Part shown: positions 33,972 to 42,158 of the stretch, piece by piece
Position numbering within the stretch: position 1 is the stretch's first letter
Layout of the letters: the number at the start of each line of letters is the position of its first letter
NCBI RefSeq assembly: GCF_012641265.1
Contig: NZ_JABAHZ010000011.1
Coordinates: 1-64,000, forward strand
Reading direction: 5' to 3'
From: Chitinophaga eiseniae
GTDB lineage: Bacteria; Bacteroidota; Bacteroidia; Chitinophagales; Chitinophagaceae
DNA: 64,000 nucleotides
Translations under genes and position numbers: made by a program
The notes under the pieces: model-generated
What the model saw: only the letters and a program-made list of their open reading frames with translations
Told to the model about the DNA's origin: nothing
The model's database searches: none

Positions 33972-34616
33972 TTATTCCAGGCTGTGGAGCACCTCCCGGT
34001 ACGCTCTTAAAGCCATATCATCGGAAAGATTATCCGGATCGGCGATAAATGTTTTTAACGCCTGCTTATATTCTTCTTTAAATTGCCTGTTATTGCGACT
34101 TGCTTCATACTGTATCCGGGCTTTTTCCACCGGCTGCTTATTTTCATAGATAATTCTCGCCAAACCATAAGCAGATTCATCGCTTAGTATCACGATATTC
34201 TTTTCATAACCCGGGATATACTTCAGCACAAAAGCTTCATTGGCTGGCGGCAACAATATGGCGTTTCTTACCGGGTAAATAGCGGCCGACATCGTGGAAA
34301 ATCCAGTAAGTACGTCTTCTCCATCAGGCGTTTTCACCAACACATCATAGTCATAAATAGGGTTGTCGTTGAGGGTGCTGTTAGTTTCTGATATCAATGT
34401 AACAATACCGGTTCCTTTAACGCCATAGGCGTTCAGAAACCAGGCATTCAGCATATGCGCCAGGAAAATATTGGCGATAGGCATCAGCAAAGTGAGGATA
34501 CCAAAGATCAATTTTTTGGTAACGGCGTATAAGGCACCGAAAAACAATACTAACAATAAAAATGACCAGCCGGGATGATGGCTCAGAAAATACAGTACAG
34601 CAGAAATGGTTTGCAT
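33972..34616 (-). CDS. Membrane protein of unknown function
   Basis: 214 residues with two adjacent hydrophobic spans at the N-terminus (about 15-33 and 36-58) and a soluble C-terminal part. The soluble part begins with a beta-rich section (VLVKTPDGEDVLTGFSTM, AILLPPANEAFVLKYIPG) and ends in charged helices (EEYKQALKTFIADPDNLSDDM). I do not recognise the family. A possible -7 box TAAGTTTG lies at 34659-34652 on the minus strand, with only a poor -33. The gap to the upstream porP-like gene is 61 bases, so it may be separately transcribed. Confidence 0.6.
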   Translation of the reverse strand: MQTISAVLYFLSHHPGWSFLLLVLFFGALYAVTKKLIFGILTLLMPIANIFLAHMLNAWFLNAYGVKGTGIVTLISETNSTLNDNPIYDYDVLVKTPDGEDVLTGFSTMSAAIYPVRNAILLPPANEAFVLKYIPGYEKNIVILSDESAYGLARIIYENKQPVEKARIQYEASRNNRQFKEEYKQALKTFIADPDNLSDDMALRAYREVLHSLE

Positions 34617-34677
34617 GGGTTACATCGTTTAAAAGTCCGGTTTTCCTTTACCAAACTTAACAATAAAACCCCACATG

Positions 34678-35676
34678 CTAAAAATAAGAGCAACGAACTT
34701 GTCTTAATGAAGTTCTTCTTGCATTATCCATTCTCTTAAAATAATACCCTACGGAAATTTCATGAGTCCCGTTATTGTAGGTGCGGTATTTATTCAGTGC
34801 ATAGTCAAAAGCGTAACCGATCCGTAATTCCGGTATTACAAATACTTCCGCCATTGCCACGGCTGCACTGGATTTGGTGAGGCCTGGCTGTAAATCGGGT
34901 TTGTTATAAATATTCACGGCTGTACGATATCCACCACCGAGCCATACTATTTCCTTCAGCAGTACAAACATGTTCAGATCCAGGCTGGTCGGACCTCCGC
35001 GATCATCTTTCAGCAGGAATGAAGGTTTTAACATCACGTCATCATTCATGGGAAACAGGGCACCCGCCGTTAAATAATAGTGAGGCTTGGGCACAGGGAT
35101 AAAATGTGCCAGTGGCTTATTTTTTGCCTGGTACTGTGCCGTAAGATTATCTGCCGAAAATCCAACAAACCAGTTAGCCGTTGAGTAATATATTCCGGCC
35201 CGCATGTCAAACAACAGCATATGCTGCGCAGCGCCAGTGATATTTGGCTCATTGGGATTGGTGAAATCGAGCTTGCCGGGATCGAGGCCCTGCTGTACAA
35301 TACCGGCGCCTATACCGAGCGCCAGCCGGCCACTTTCTGTTCCTAATGGAATACGATAGGCATAGTTACCATAGGCTGCTAACTGGCTCTGGGCACCTAT
35401 CTTATCGGACGACACCTGTAAGGCTAATCCAACCCGGTCGTCGTTTACATTGCCATCTATCGCCAGCGACATGGTTTGCGGCGCACCGGCAATACCTACC
35501 CATTGATCCCGGTAAAAGGCGTGCGCATTCAATTCCTGCCGGTATCCCGCGTAAGCAGGATTAATGTAAATCCCGTTGAAGATATACTGGCTGAATTGTG
35601 CATCTTGCTGGGCCTGCGCATACTGCCCGCCCACCAATAAGCTCACCAGGAAAACGAAATATTTTTTGATACACAT
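34678..35676 (-). CDS. PorP/SprF family type IX secretion membrane protein
   Basis: A 332-residue outer-membrane barrel protein of the PorP/SprF family, partners that help type IX secretion substrates reach or stay on the surface. The signal peptide ends AQAQQ, and the diagnostic start DAQFSQYIFNGIYINPAYAGYR follows; blocks such as FYRDQWVGIAGAPQTMSL are also typical. It starts 5 bases after the stop of the upstream CHU_C adhesin gene, the common pairing of a PorP/SprF protein with its cargo. The C-terminal sequence ends CSYF. Confidence 0.92.
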   Translation of the reverse strand: MCIKKYFVFLVSLLVGGQYAQAQQDAQFSQYIFNGIYINPAYAGYRQELNAHAFYRDQWVGIAGAPQTMSLAIDGNVNDDRVGLALQVSSDKIGAQSQLAAYGNYAYRIPLGTESGRLALGIGAGIVQQGLDPGKLDFTNPNEPNITGAAQHMLLFDMRAGIYYSTANWFVGFSADNLTAQYQAKNKPLAHFIPVPKPHYYLTAGALFPMNDDVMLKPSFLLKDDRGGPTSLDLNMFVLLKEIVWLGGGYRTAVNIYNKPDLQPGLTKSSAAVAMAEVFVIPELRIGYAFDYALNKYRTYNNGTHEISVGYYFKRMDNARRTSLRQVRCSYF

Positions 35677-35681
35677 AGTTG

Positions 35682-36617
35682 TTAAGGTTTCAGCAACGTG
35701 ATATAACCTTTAAACTCCTGCCAGCGGCCAGTTCCATCTTTGACGCGCAGCAGGTAGAAGTAGGTCCCTTCATTCAATCCTTTACCACTCCAGTTTTGCG
35801 TATATCCTTTTTGTTCAAACACATGATTACCCCAACGATTCAGGATAGTCAGTTCATTTTCGGGGTATTGTTCCAACCCACTGATCACGAAAACATCATT
35901 GATCCCGTCGCCATTAGGCGTAATGGCGTTGGGGATATGTAATGGCAATACCAACAACTGATGCGTACTCTGGTTGTTCTGCGGCGCGTTATCCTGCTCC
36001 ACAGCAGCTACCGTAGCGGTGTTGGTGATTTGACCGGCTGCTATCACTTTCACTTTTATCGAGAGGGATGCTGCCATACTTGCCTGTAAACTATTGATCT
36101 TCCATACCACCGTGTGATCATCCGGTTGGTAAGTAGCCGTTCCCAAAGTAGGCACAGACAAGAGTTCCAGGGATACCTGGGGAGGAAGTTTATCTGTCAC
36201 CATAATACCGGTGGCATCTGCAGGGCCATTGTTAGCTATGGTGAGATAATAATTAAAAGTGCTGTTGAGTTTAAAGGCGCCGTTATCTGCGGTCTTGCTG
36301 ATCTGCATATCAGCATCGGGGCCACGGCCGGTTATTTCGGCAATAATCACCGGGTCCGATAAATCTGAAATACATCCACCACTGCCATAAGCTTCCACGG
36401 TATATTTGCCCGGAGTGGCGGTAACGTAATCTTGCTGGAACGCTCCAGGCAATGCCATTCCGTCGCGGTACCACTGATACCGGGGGGCATTCACGGAGGT
36501 GGCAGACAATTTCACCTGCTGTCCGGGCATAATATACCTGATGGGGACCGACTGCCCGGCGGCAGTCAGGCCGTACCCACACAGGAACAATATGAAAGCA
36601 GTACCTCTCTTCAGCAT
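35682..36617 (-). CDS. Adhesin-like protein with gliding-motility C-terminal domain (type IX cargo)
   Basis: From the ATG at 36617 the 311-residue product has a signal peptide ending TAAGQ, an Ig-like segment (QWYRDGMALPGAFQQDYVTA), a DUF11-like repeat (residues ~95-220: LTIANNGPADATGIMVTDKLP) and a C-terminal gliding-motility domain (CHU_C): IPNAITPNGDGINDVFVISG, ELTILNRWGNHVFEQKGY, GTYFYLLRV. This domain routes proteins through the type IX system to the cell surface. The open frame extends upstream to 36689, but that start overlaps the previous gene; the 36617 ATG lies 7 bases after its stop. It is the only one of the three adhesin-like genes here with the sorting domain. Confidence 0.88.
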   Translation of the reverse strand: MLKRGTAFILFLCGYGLTAAGQSVPIRYIMPGQQVKLSATSVNAPRYQWYRDGMALPGAFQQDYVTATPGKYTVEAYGSGGCISDLSDPVIIAEITGRGPDADMQISKTADNGAFKLNSTFNYYLTIANNGPADATGIMVTDKLPPQVSLELLSVPTLGTATYQPDDHTVVWKINSLQASMAASLSIKVKVIAAGQITNTATVAAVEQDNAPQNNQSTHQLLVLPLHIPNAITPNGDGINDVFVISGLEQYPENELTILNRWGNHVFEQKGYTQNWSGKGLNEGTYFYLLRVKDGTGRWQEFKGYITLLKP

Positions 36618-36624
36618 ACGCCTT

Positions 36625-37557
36625 TTACTGGATGGTAATAACAGGTTTACCTGGTTTCGGCGTAACAGTGATAACAGCGTCAGTGCCACTCGACTGCGTT
36701 ATAGCAGAATAAGGAGTAGCACCGCATGTTTTTACTTTATAATTTACCTGTACACTATACTTATATTTCTTCTCCGTACCCGCAGAAGTCACCGCAGGAT
36801 CTGTAATAGTGTAACTGCCCGTTGTGGTAGTGGCTACTTGTGTAGGCGGAGGCGGACTAGCAGTGGTTACGTCCTGTCTGTACCAAACATAGGAAAGATC
36901 AAAATCAGAAATCTGGAATTGCTTTAAACCTGGAACACTATTTAAGTTGCCATTAAACGCAACGGTGCTGGTCAGGTTAATTTGTTTAGCGGGAATCGTT
37001 GGTGCACCATCGGCTGCGCAATAGGTAAGGCTGGGGTTATTAGCCGGGTCTACTGCAGAAGTTACAGTGAGGTTTGGCAACACAAATACCGTAAATATCA
37101 CCGGGTCTGCCGGACAGTTTGCCGTACCAGTCGCTGCAGTCACCTGGTAAGTATGCCAGCCGGGGGTAGCGCTGGCCACCACCAGCTTTTCGTTGGTTGG
37201 TGTGGCGGTAGCAGGTAAAGCTCCAGCGTTACCAGCGGCATCAATCTCCTGCCATTGCCAGCTGGTATAGTTAACCGCGGGGCTGCTGGTTGGGTCAGTA
37301 GTACTCGATGCCAATGTAAAACCAGATTGATCCACACAAAATAAGGTGGTACCTGTACTGGTGGAAGTACCCTTGGTAGGGTCATCTCCCACGGAAAGGT
37401 CGGCAGGCGCTTTTACAGGGATCGTTTGTGCATGGGCGTTGAGTGCAAAAAGCGATACCAAAGCTGCCAGTGCCAGTTTGAACAGGTTTCCACGGATAAC
37501 AGGGATCAGTAAAACCGGGTAGAAAGACCGGCGCATTCCGAGAGTCGCAATTTTCAT
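36625..37557 (-). CDS. Secreted Ig-like repeat protein, no sorting domain
   Basis: 310 residues. After an internal hydrophobic stretch (LALAALVSLFALNAHAQ, about 28-44) that ends like a signal peptide, the protein is Thr/Ser/Pro-rich with Ig-like or PKD-like patterns (SWQWQEIDAAGN, WHTYQVTAATG, YVWYRQDVTT). It ends with ITVTPKPGKPVITIQ, which in large adhesins usually links one Ig-like repeat to the next; here the chain simply stops. No CHU_C or por_secre_tail domain is present. It is the middle gene of a tight three-gene group (gaps of 3 and 7 bases), so it may be a subunit of a surface assembly. Confidence 0.7.
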   Translation of the reverse strand: MKIATLGMRRSFYPVLLIPVIRGNLFKLALAALVSLFALNAHAQTIPVKAPADLSVGDDPTKGTSTSTGTTLFCVDQSGFTLASSTTDPTSSPAVNYTSWQWQEIDAAGNAGALPATATPTNEKLVVASATPGWHTYQVTAATGTANCPADPVIFTVFVLPNLTVTSAVDPANNPSLTYCAADGAPTIPAKQINLTSTVAFNGNLNSVPGLKQFQISDFDLSYVWYRQDVTTASPPPPTQVATTTTGSYTITDPAVTSAGTEKKYKYSVQVNYKVKTCGATPYSAITQSSGTDAVITVTPKPGKPVITIQ

Positions 37558-37560
37558 ATG

Positions 37561-39009
37561 TTAAGGGTTTAATTGAATGGTTAATAAAGGGGCTCCGGGA
37601 CGTGGAACCACGGTAACGTTAACGGGTATACGATTACTGGGAACGCTGTTGCAGCCACTTCTCACGGCTTCCACATAATAGGTATAGGTACCCGGACTGG
37701 TAATCACTGGCTTAAAAGAACTGCCGGTACCAAGCAGGGTCACATTATCCGATTTATACCAATTATAAGTAGCACAGGGATCTGTATTGGAAATATTAAG
37801 CTGTAGTTTACCCGCGTCTTTAATGCAGACAGGGTTAGCACTGGCACTGCCATTGATGGTGAGTCCATAAGTGGGAACTGGCATGATAGTTTTCACATCA
37901 TAAATCCGCAGAGAAGATAACGCCCCTACCAATCCACCCATTGAAATATCAATGCGGTCAAAAGCTGCAGGGATAGCGGCCGATAAAACATACTTATTAC
38001 CGGCGCCACTCAGAAGCCGTAAATTAAGCAGGGTGTTGGTATTGGTAATAGCGCTGCCTGCTGCTGTTTTCCCCAGGTAAGGTTGTATGGTAAAGCCAGT
38101 CAGCAAATTAAGATCCAGCAATCCCGCACCTGGGTCCTGCAATACGATGTAGATGGAGTCGCCCGGGCGGGTGGTGGTATTGAATAGTACGGTTTCAAAT
38201 ACTTGTGTCAGCACGGCGGCGCCGGTGTTCAATTGTGCATAAGTGCTGAGTGTAGGATCCACATCGATGGCGTTCCATTTATTGGTAACGGATCCTGTGG
38301 CGTTGGCGATGCTCAGTCCCCCCGCTCTTACGCCTGCGAGTACGTCAATGGGTTGGTTACAGGTGGCGGAGGTAGCATCCTGTAAAATATATGCGTCATA
38401 CACTCCCATGCTGGCGCCAACAGATAATACGCCGTTGAGCGTAACCGATACGCCATCATAAGCCACTGGCGTTCCGGTGGTGGTTTGGGGAGTAAATGCA
38501 ACTTCCATATCGCCGGCGCCACTGAGTACGGCCAATAAATCGCCGGCGGTGTAAGACTGACCTACCGGCTGTTCATTATGCGATGCGTCATACACAAATG
38601 GTTGCACGGTAAAGGAGCTTCCTAAGCCTACCAGGTTTACCGGGTAGTTGATCTTCACATATACAGGTGTTCCTGCAGTTACCTGGCTGTTGAAATTGAG
38701 ATATTGGGTAGCAGTTACCAGCCCCAGCACGCCGAGCGCCGCACTTAAAGTAGAGTTAGTAGCAGGATTTCCGTCGGCTGCATTACCGCCACTGGTAACA
38801 CTGGCTAAAACCGGCGTAGCCACAGGTCTTTGGCCGATAGCGTATTTCCTGATTTTAGGAACGGGGCAGCCGCTTTGTGCTGAAACAGAAGAAAATGGGA
38901 AAATGAGGGAAAAGAGACATAGTATAGTAGCATAGCGTAATCCCCTCGTCAATCGGGCTAGTTTGGTTGCAATCTCTATATTCAACAACACATAGAAAGG
39001 GATACGCAT
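37561..39009 (-). CDS. Secreted adhesin-like protein, first gene of the cluster
   Basis: 482 residues with a hydrophobic segment near 28-44 (TILCLFSLIFPFSSVSAQ) acting as signal peptide. The bulk consists of two similar beta-rich repeats (both with Val/Ala-Val-Gly-Leu-Thr-Gly patterns: TPVYVKINYPVNLVGLGSSF and DSIYIVLQDPGAGLLDLNLL), then an Ig-like segment (CATYNWYKSDNVTLLGTGS). It ends VTVVPRPGAPLLTIQLNP, nearly the same ending as the next gene, again without a sorting domain. I do not recognise a named family for the repeats. The start at 39009 is the only reasonable ATG. No promoter was recognised in the 400 bases upstream. Confidence 0.7.
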   Translation of the reverse strand: MRIPFYVLLNIEIATKLARLTRGLRYATILCLFSLIFPFSSVSAQSGCPVPKIRKYAIGQRPVATPVLASVTSGGNAADGNPATNSTLSAALGVLGLVTATQYLNFNSQVTAGTPVYVKINYPVNLVGLGSSFTVQPFVYDASHNEQPVGQSYTAGDLLAVLSGAGDMEVAFTPQTTTGTPVAYDGVSVTLNGVLSVGASMGVYDAYILQDATSATCNQPIDVLAGVRAGGLSIANATGSVTNKWNAIDVDPTLSTYAQLNTGAAVLTQVFETVLFNTTTRPGDSIYIVLQDPGAGLLDLNLLTGFTIQPYLGKTAAGSAITNTNTLLNLRLLSGAGNKYVLSAAIPAAFDRIDISMGGLVGALSSLRIYDVKTIMPVPTYGLTINGSASANPVCIKDAGKLQLNISNTDPCATYNWYKSDNVTLLGTGSSFKPVITSPGTYTYYVEAVRSGCNSVPSNRIPVNVTVVPRPGAPLLTIQLNP

Positions 39010-39349
39010 AAGGATATTAGTCGCTGTAATAACTGGGATATTTCCGGTACGGTATGACTAATGTACCCTAATAATCCACGGGAGAAACCGTTTCAGCGAC
39101 TAATGAACAAAATGAATAATAACAGAAGATGAATGAAAATGCACAAAAAATATAAAACCAATAAATGTTTTACATGAAATTAATTACATATTAATATTTT
39201 TATCCACTTAATAAGAAGCAATATAAGTTTACAAAACTGGCATGGAATTATGCAGCTCCGGCTTTGCCTTCGAAACGGTCCGCAGGCAATTGTATTTGTG
39301 ATATGTCTGTTGGATAAATGAGATCAGGGCATTCCAATATGAGTGGGCT
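39010..39349. other. Intergenic region, no feature recognised
   Basis: About 340 AT-rich bases upstream of the adhesin cluster. I see no gene. A TTTTTTG-rich stretch near 39144-39150 on the minus strand could be a degenerate -7 box, but spacing is wrong. The cluster's promoter should lie here. Confidence 0.5.
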
Positions 39350-39382
39350 AAAAAGAAAAAAGCTCCTCTAAAAAAGAGGAGC
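39350..39382 (-). terminator. Terminator of the second tRNA-Glu
   Basis: Minus strand: 8-bp stem GCTCCTCT/AGAGGAGC (39382-39375 with 39369-39362), 5-base loop, then a T-run (complement of 39351-39361). Confidence 0.88.
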
Positions 39383-39413
39383 CTTCAGCTCTTTGGGACT
39401 GTATCCCATCTTG

Positions 39414-39485
39414 TACCACGTACGGGAATCGAACCCGTGACTCCTCCGTGAAAGGGAGGCGTCTTAACCCCTTGACCAACGCGGC
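39414..39485 (-). tRNA. tRNA-Glu (UUC), second copy
   Basis: 72 nt, same acceptor arm, D-arm and anticodon stem-loop (CTTTCAC, anticodon UUC) as the copy at 29854. The T-arm loop reads TTCGATTCC instead of TTCGAATCC, and one base beside the anticodon stem differs. CCA is not encoded. Confidence 0.97.
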
Positions 39486-39504
39486 ATGTATCGTTTTGGG
39501 ATTG

Positions 39505-39534
39505 CAAATGTAGGACGTTATTTTATATTTCCAA
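39505..39534 (-). promoter_or_regulatory. Promoter of the second tRNA-Glu
   Basis: Minus strand: TTG at 39534-39532, 19 bases, TACATTTG at 39512-39505, 19 bases before the tRNA 5' end. Confidence 0.8.
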
Positions 39535-39561
39535 AAAAAATTTTGCTAACCTAAATTTATA

Positions 39562-39592
39562 TTGATTAATAAGGGTATTGATTGTAAATTCG
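39562..39592 (+). promoter_or_regulatory. gap promoter
   Basis: TTG (39562-39564), 20 bases, TAAATTCG (39585-39592), one mismatch to consensus. It overlaps the 5' part of the longest open frame, which supports the internal gap start at 39628. Confidence 0.6.
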
Positions 39593-39627
39593 CTCTCGAT
39601 TTTTTCATACTCAAATCACGATGTAAA

Positions 39628-40644
39628 ATGGGAACTACTCTCAAAATTGGTATTAATGGTTTCGGTCGTATTGGCCGTTTGGTATACCGCCAAATTTACA
39701 AAATGCCCGGCATTGATGTGGTAGCTATCAATGACCTCACCAGCCCTAACGTGCTGGCGCATTTGCTGAAATATGATTCAGCACAGGGTAGATTCGATGC
39801 AGAAGTTAAGCATTCTGAAAACGCAATCAATGTGAACGGTGAAGATGTGAAAATATATGCACAGAGAGATCCGTCTCAAATTCCTTGGAAAGAGCATGAC
39901 ATCGATGTAGTAATTGAATGTACTGGTTTCTTTGCAGACAGAGATAAAGCTGCTGCACACATCACTGCTGGCGCTAAACGCGTAGTAATCTCTGCTCCCG
40001 CTACTGGTGATCTGAAAACGATCGTTTTCAATGTTAACCACGAAATCCTGGATGGTAGCGAAACCGTTATCTCCTGCGCTTCCTGTACTACCAACTGCTT
40101 AGCTCCTATGGCTAAAGTATTGCAGGACAAATTCGGTATCATCACCGGTTTAATGACTACCGTACATGCTTACACCAACGACCAGAACACCCTGGATGCT
40201 CCTCATCCAAAAGGTGACCTGCGCCGTGCCCGTGCTGCTGCCGCTAACATCGTACCTAACAGTACCGGAGCTGCTAAAGCCATCGGCCTGGTATTACCTG
40301 AACTGAAAGGTAAACTGGACGGTAATGCGCAACGCGTACCTACTATCACCGGTTCTTTAACTGAGCTGACCACCATCCTCGGTAAAAAAGTAACTGCTGA
40401 CGAAATCAACGCAGCAATGAAAGGCGCTTCCAACGAGTCTTTCGGTTACACTGAAGATGAAATTGTAAGCTCTGACATCATCGGTATCCACTTCGGTTCC
40501 CTGTTCGACGCTACACAAACTAAAGTAATGACTGTAGGCGAACACCAAATGGTTAAAACCGTTTCCTGGTACGATAACGAAATGAGTTATGTATCTCAGC
40601 TGGTACGTACTGTGAAGTACTTCGCTGGTCTGATTACTAAATAA
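39628..40644 (+). CDS. gap: Glyceraldehyde-3-phosphate dehydrogenase, type I
   Basis: Glycolytic enzyme converting glyceraldehyde-3-phosphate, phosphate and NAD+ to 1,3-bisphosphoglycerate. From the ATG at 39628 the 338-residue protein starts with the Rossmann motif INGFGRIGR (9-17); the nucleophile is C153 in SCASCTTNCLAP; D36 in AINDLTSP fits NAD preference. HPKGDLRRARAAAANIVP and SWYDNEMSYVSQLVRTV are family blocks. An upstream ATG at 39562 would add 22 unsupported residues and lies in the promoter. pgk follows after a terminator-like hairpin, so the two are adjacent in glycolytic order but perhaps separate transcripts. Confidence 0.97.
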   Translation: MGTTLKIGINGFGRIGRLVYRQIYKMPGIDVVAINDLTSPNVLAHLLKYDSAQGRFDAEVKHSENAINVNGEDVKIYAQRDPSQIPWKEHDIDVVIECTGFFADRDKAAAHITAGAKRVVISAPATGDLKTIVFNVNHEILDGSETVISCASCTTNCLAPMAKVLQDKFGIITGLMTTVHAYTNDQNTLDAPHPKGDLRRARAAAANIVPNSTGAAKAIGLVLPELKGKLDGNAQRVPTITGSLTELTTILGKKVTADEINAAMKGASNESFGYTEDEIVSSDIIGIHFGSLFDATQTKVMTVGEHQMVKTVSWYDNEMSYVSQLVRTVKYFAGLITK

Positions 40645-40655
40645 TTATACCATGT

Positions 40656-40681
40656 ACTCCCTGCTATTGCGGGGAGTCTTT
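40656..40681 (+). terminator. gap terminator
   Basis: 9-bp stem (40656-40664 with 40669-40677, one T-G pair), tetraloop TATT, followed by CTTTA. Short T-run, so possibly only partial termination into pgk. Confidence 0.65.
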
Positions 40682-40809
40682 AAATTCCGCGGGACTACAC
40701 CATAGCAGCAATTGGCCAGATTTTTCTTTTTGGTTGTATACTTGCTTTGCGCTGTTGGTACCGCGGTTTTTTAATATTACCCCGTTCTCATGATCTTAAA
40801 TTGATACAT

Positions 40810-42009
40810 ATGAGCAAATTTGCTGACTATAACTTTAATGGCCGCAAAGCATTGGTACGTGTGGATTTCAACGTTCCGCTGAACGATGAGTTCCAAATTA
40901 CCGATGACACCCGTATGCGCGCAGCGGTTCCCACTATCCGGAAAATCCTGAAAGATGGCGGCGCCGTGATCCTGATGTCTCACCTGGGCCGCCCGAAAGA
41001 TGGTCCTACCGATAAATATTCTTTAAGACACCTGGTATATCACCTCGTTAGCCTATTGGGTGGTATTACTGTAAAATTTGCATCTGACTGCGTAGGTCCC
41101 GTTGCCGAAAAAGCAGCTGCAGACCTGCAAATGGGCGAAGTGCTGTTGTTGGAAAACCTGCGTTTCCACAAAGCAGAGGAAAAAGGCGATCCGCAATTTG
41201 CAGAGCAGCTCTCCAAGCTCGGTAATGTATATGTAAATGATGCCTTCGGTACTGCACACCGTGCCCACGCTTCTACCGCAGTGATTGCGCAGTATTTTTC
41301 ACCAGCTAACCGTATGTTTGGCTTGCTGATGGAAGCTGAAGTTAACAGTGCTACCAAAGTACTGGATAACGCAGCAGCTCCCTTTACCGCTATCCTCGGT
41401 GGCGCTAAAGTGAGTGATAAAATACTCATCATCGAAACCCTGATGGATCGCGCCAATAACCTCATTATCGGTGGCGGTATGGCTTATACTTTCCTCAAAG
41501 CCCAGGGCAAGGAAATTGGTAGCTCCCTCTGCGAAAATGATAAACTGGACCTGGCCAATCAACTGGTAGCCAAAGCAAAGGAAAAAGGCGTGAAACTCTT
41601 ACTGCCTGTCGATTCTATCGCGGCTGATAAATTTGCACCAGATGCCAATACCCAGGAAGTATCCAACGATAATATTCCTGCGGGATGGATGGGACTCGAC
41701 ATAGGCCCTAAATCTGTAGCGCTGTTTGGCGAAACTATCGCCAATTCCAACACCATCCTGTGGAATGGTCCGATGGGCGTATTCGAAATGCCCGCCTTCC
41801 AGGCCGGTACCAAAGGAGTAGCCGAAGCTATTGTTGCAGCCACTGCCAAAGGAGCTTTCTCCCTGGTAGGCGGCGGTGACTCTGTGGCTGCGGTAAACCA
41901 GTTTGGTATTGCCGATAAGGTGAGCTACGTATCTACCGGCGGTGGCGCTCTGCTGGAATTCTTCGAAGGAAAAGTTCTGCCAGGAATCGCGGCTGTAGGC
42001 CAGCAATAA
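40810..42009 (+). CDS. pgk: Phosphoglycerate kinase
   Basis: Transfers phosphate from 1,3-bisphosphoglycerate to ADP. The 399-residue chain from the ATG at 40810 opens with ALVRVDFNVPLND, the family signature, followed by MSHLGRPK (substrate basic patch), AFGTAHRAHAST, ILGGAKVSDKI and the C-terminal nucleotide site GGGDSVAAV. The upstream ATG at 40747 adds 21 residues without homology and is not used. It follows gap at 165 bases. Confidence 0.97.
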   Translation: MSKFADYNFNGRKALVRVDFNVPLNDEFQITDDTRMRAAVPTIRKILKDGGAVILMSHLGRPKDGPTDKYSLRHLVYHLVSLLGGITVKFASDCVGPVAEKAAADLQMGEVLLLENLRFHKAEEKGDPQFAEQLSKLGNVYVNDAFGTAHRAHASTAVIAQYFSPANRMFGLLMEAEVNSATKVLDNAAAPFTAILGGAKVSDKILIIETLMDRANNLIIGGGMAYTFLKAQGKEIGSSLCENDKLDLANQLVAKAKEKGVKLLLPVDSIAADKFAPDANTQEVSNDNIPAGWMGLDIGPKSVALFGETIANSNTILWNGPMGVFEMPAFQAGTKGVAEAIVAATAKGAFSLVGGGDSVAAVNQFGIADKVSYVSTGGGALLEFFEGKVLPGIAAVGQQ

Positions 42010-42028
42010 AACTTTAAAAACATTTAAC

Positions 42029-42092
42029 ATAAAGTAACAGCTACCAGTACGAATGGCGCCAGCATCATTCGCACTGGTAGCTGTTACTTTAT
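42029..42092. terminator. pgk terminator, long hairpin
   Basis: 27-bp stem with one mismatch (42029-42055 with 42066-42092), 10-base loop, 19 bases after the pgk stop; the right arm ends CTTTAT. Confidence 0.85.
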
Positions 42093-42158
42093 AAGACGGA
42101 GCATAAAAATACCCCAACGTTTTTTAGTATTTTACCGACAACCATTCACTCTCGTGTC

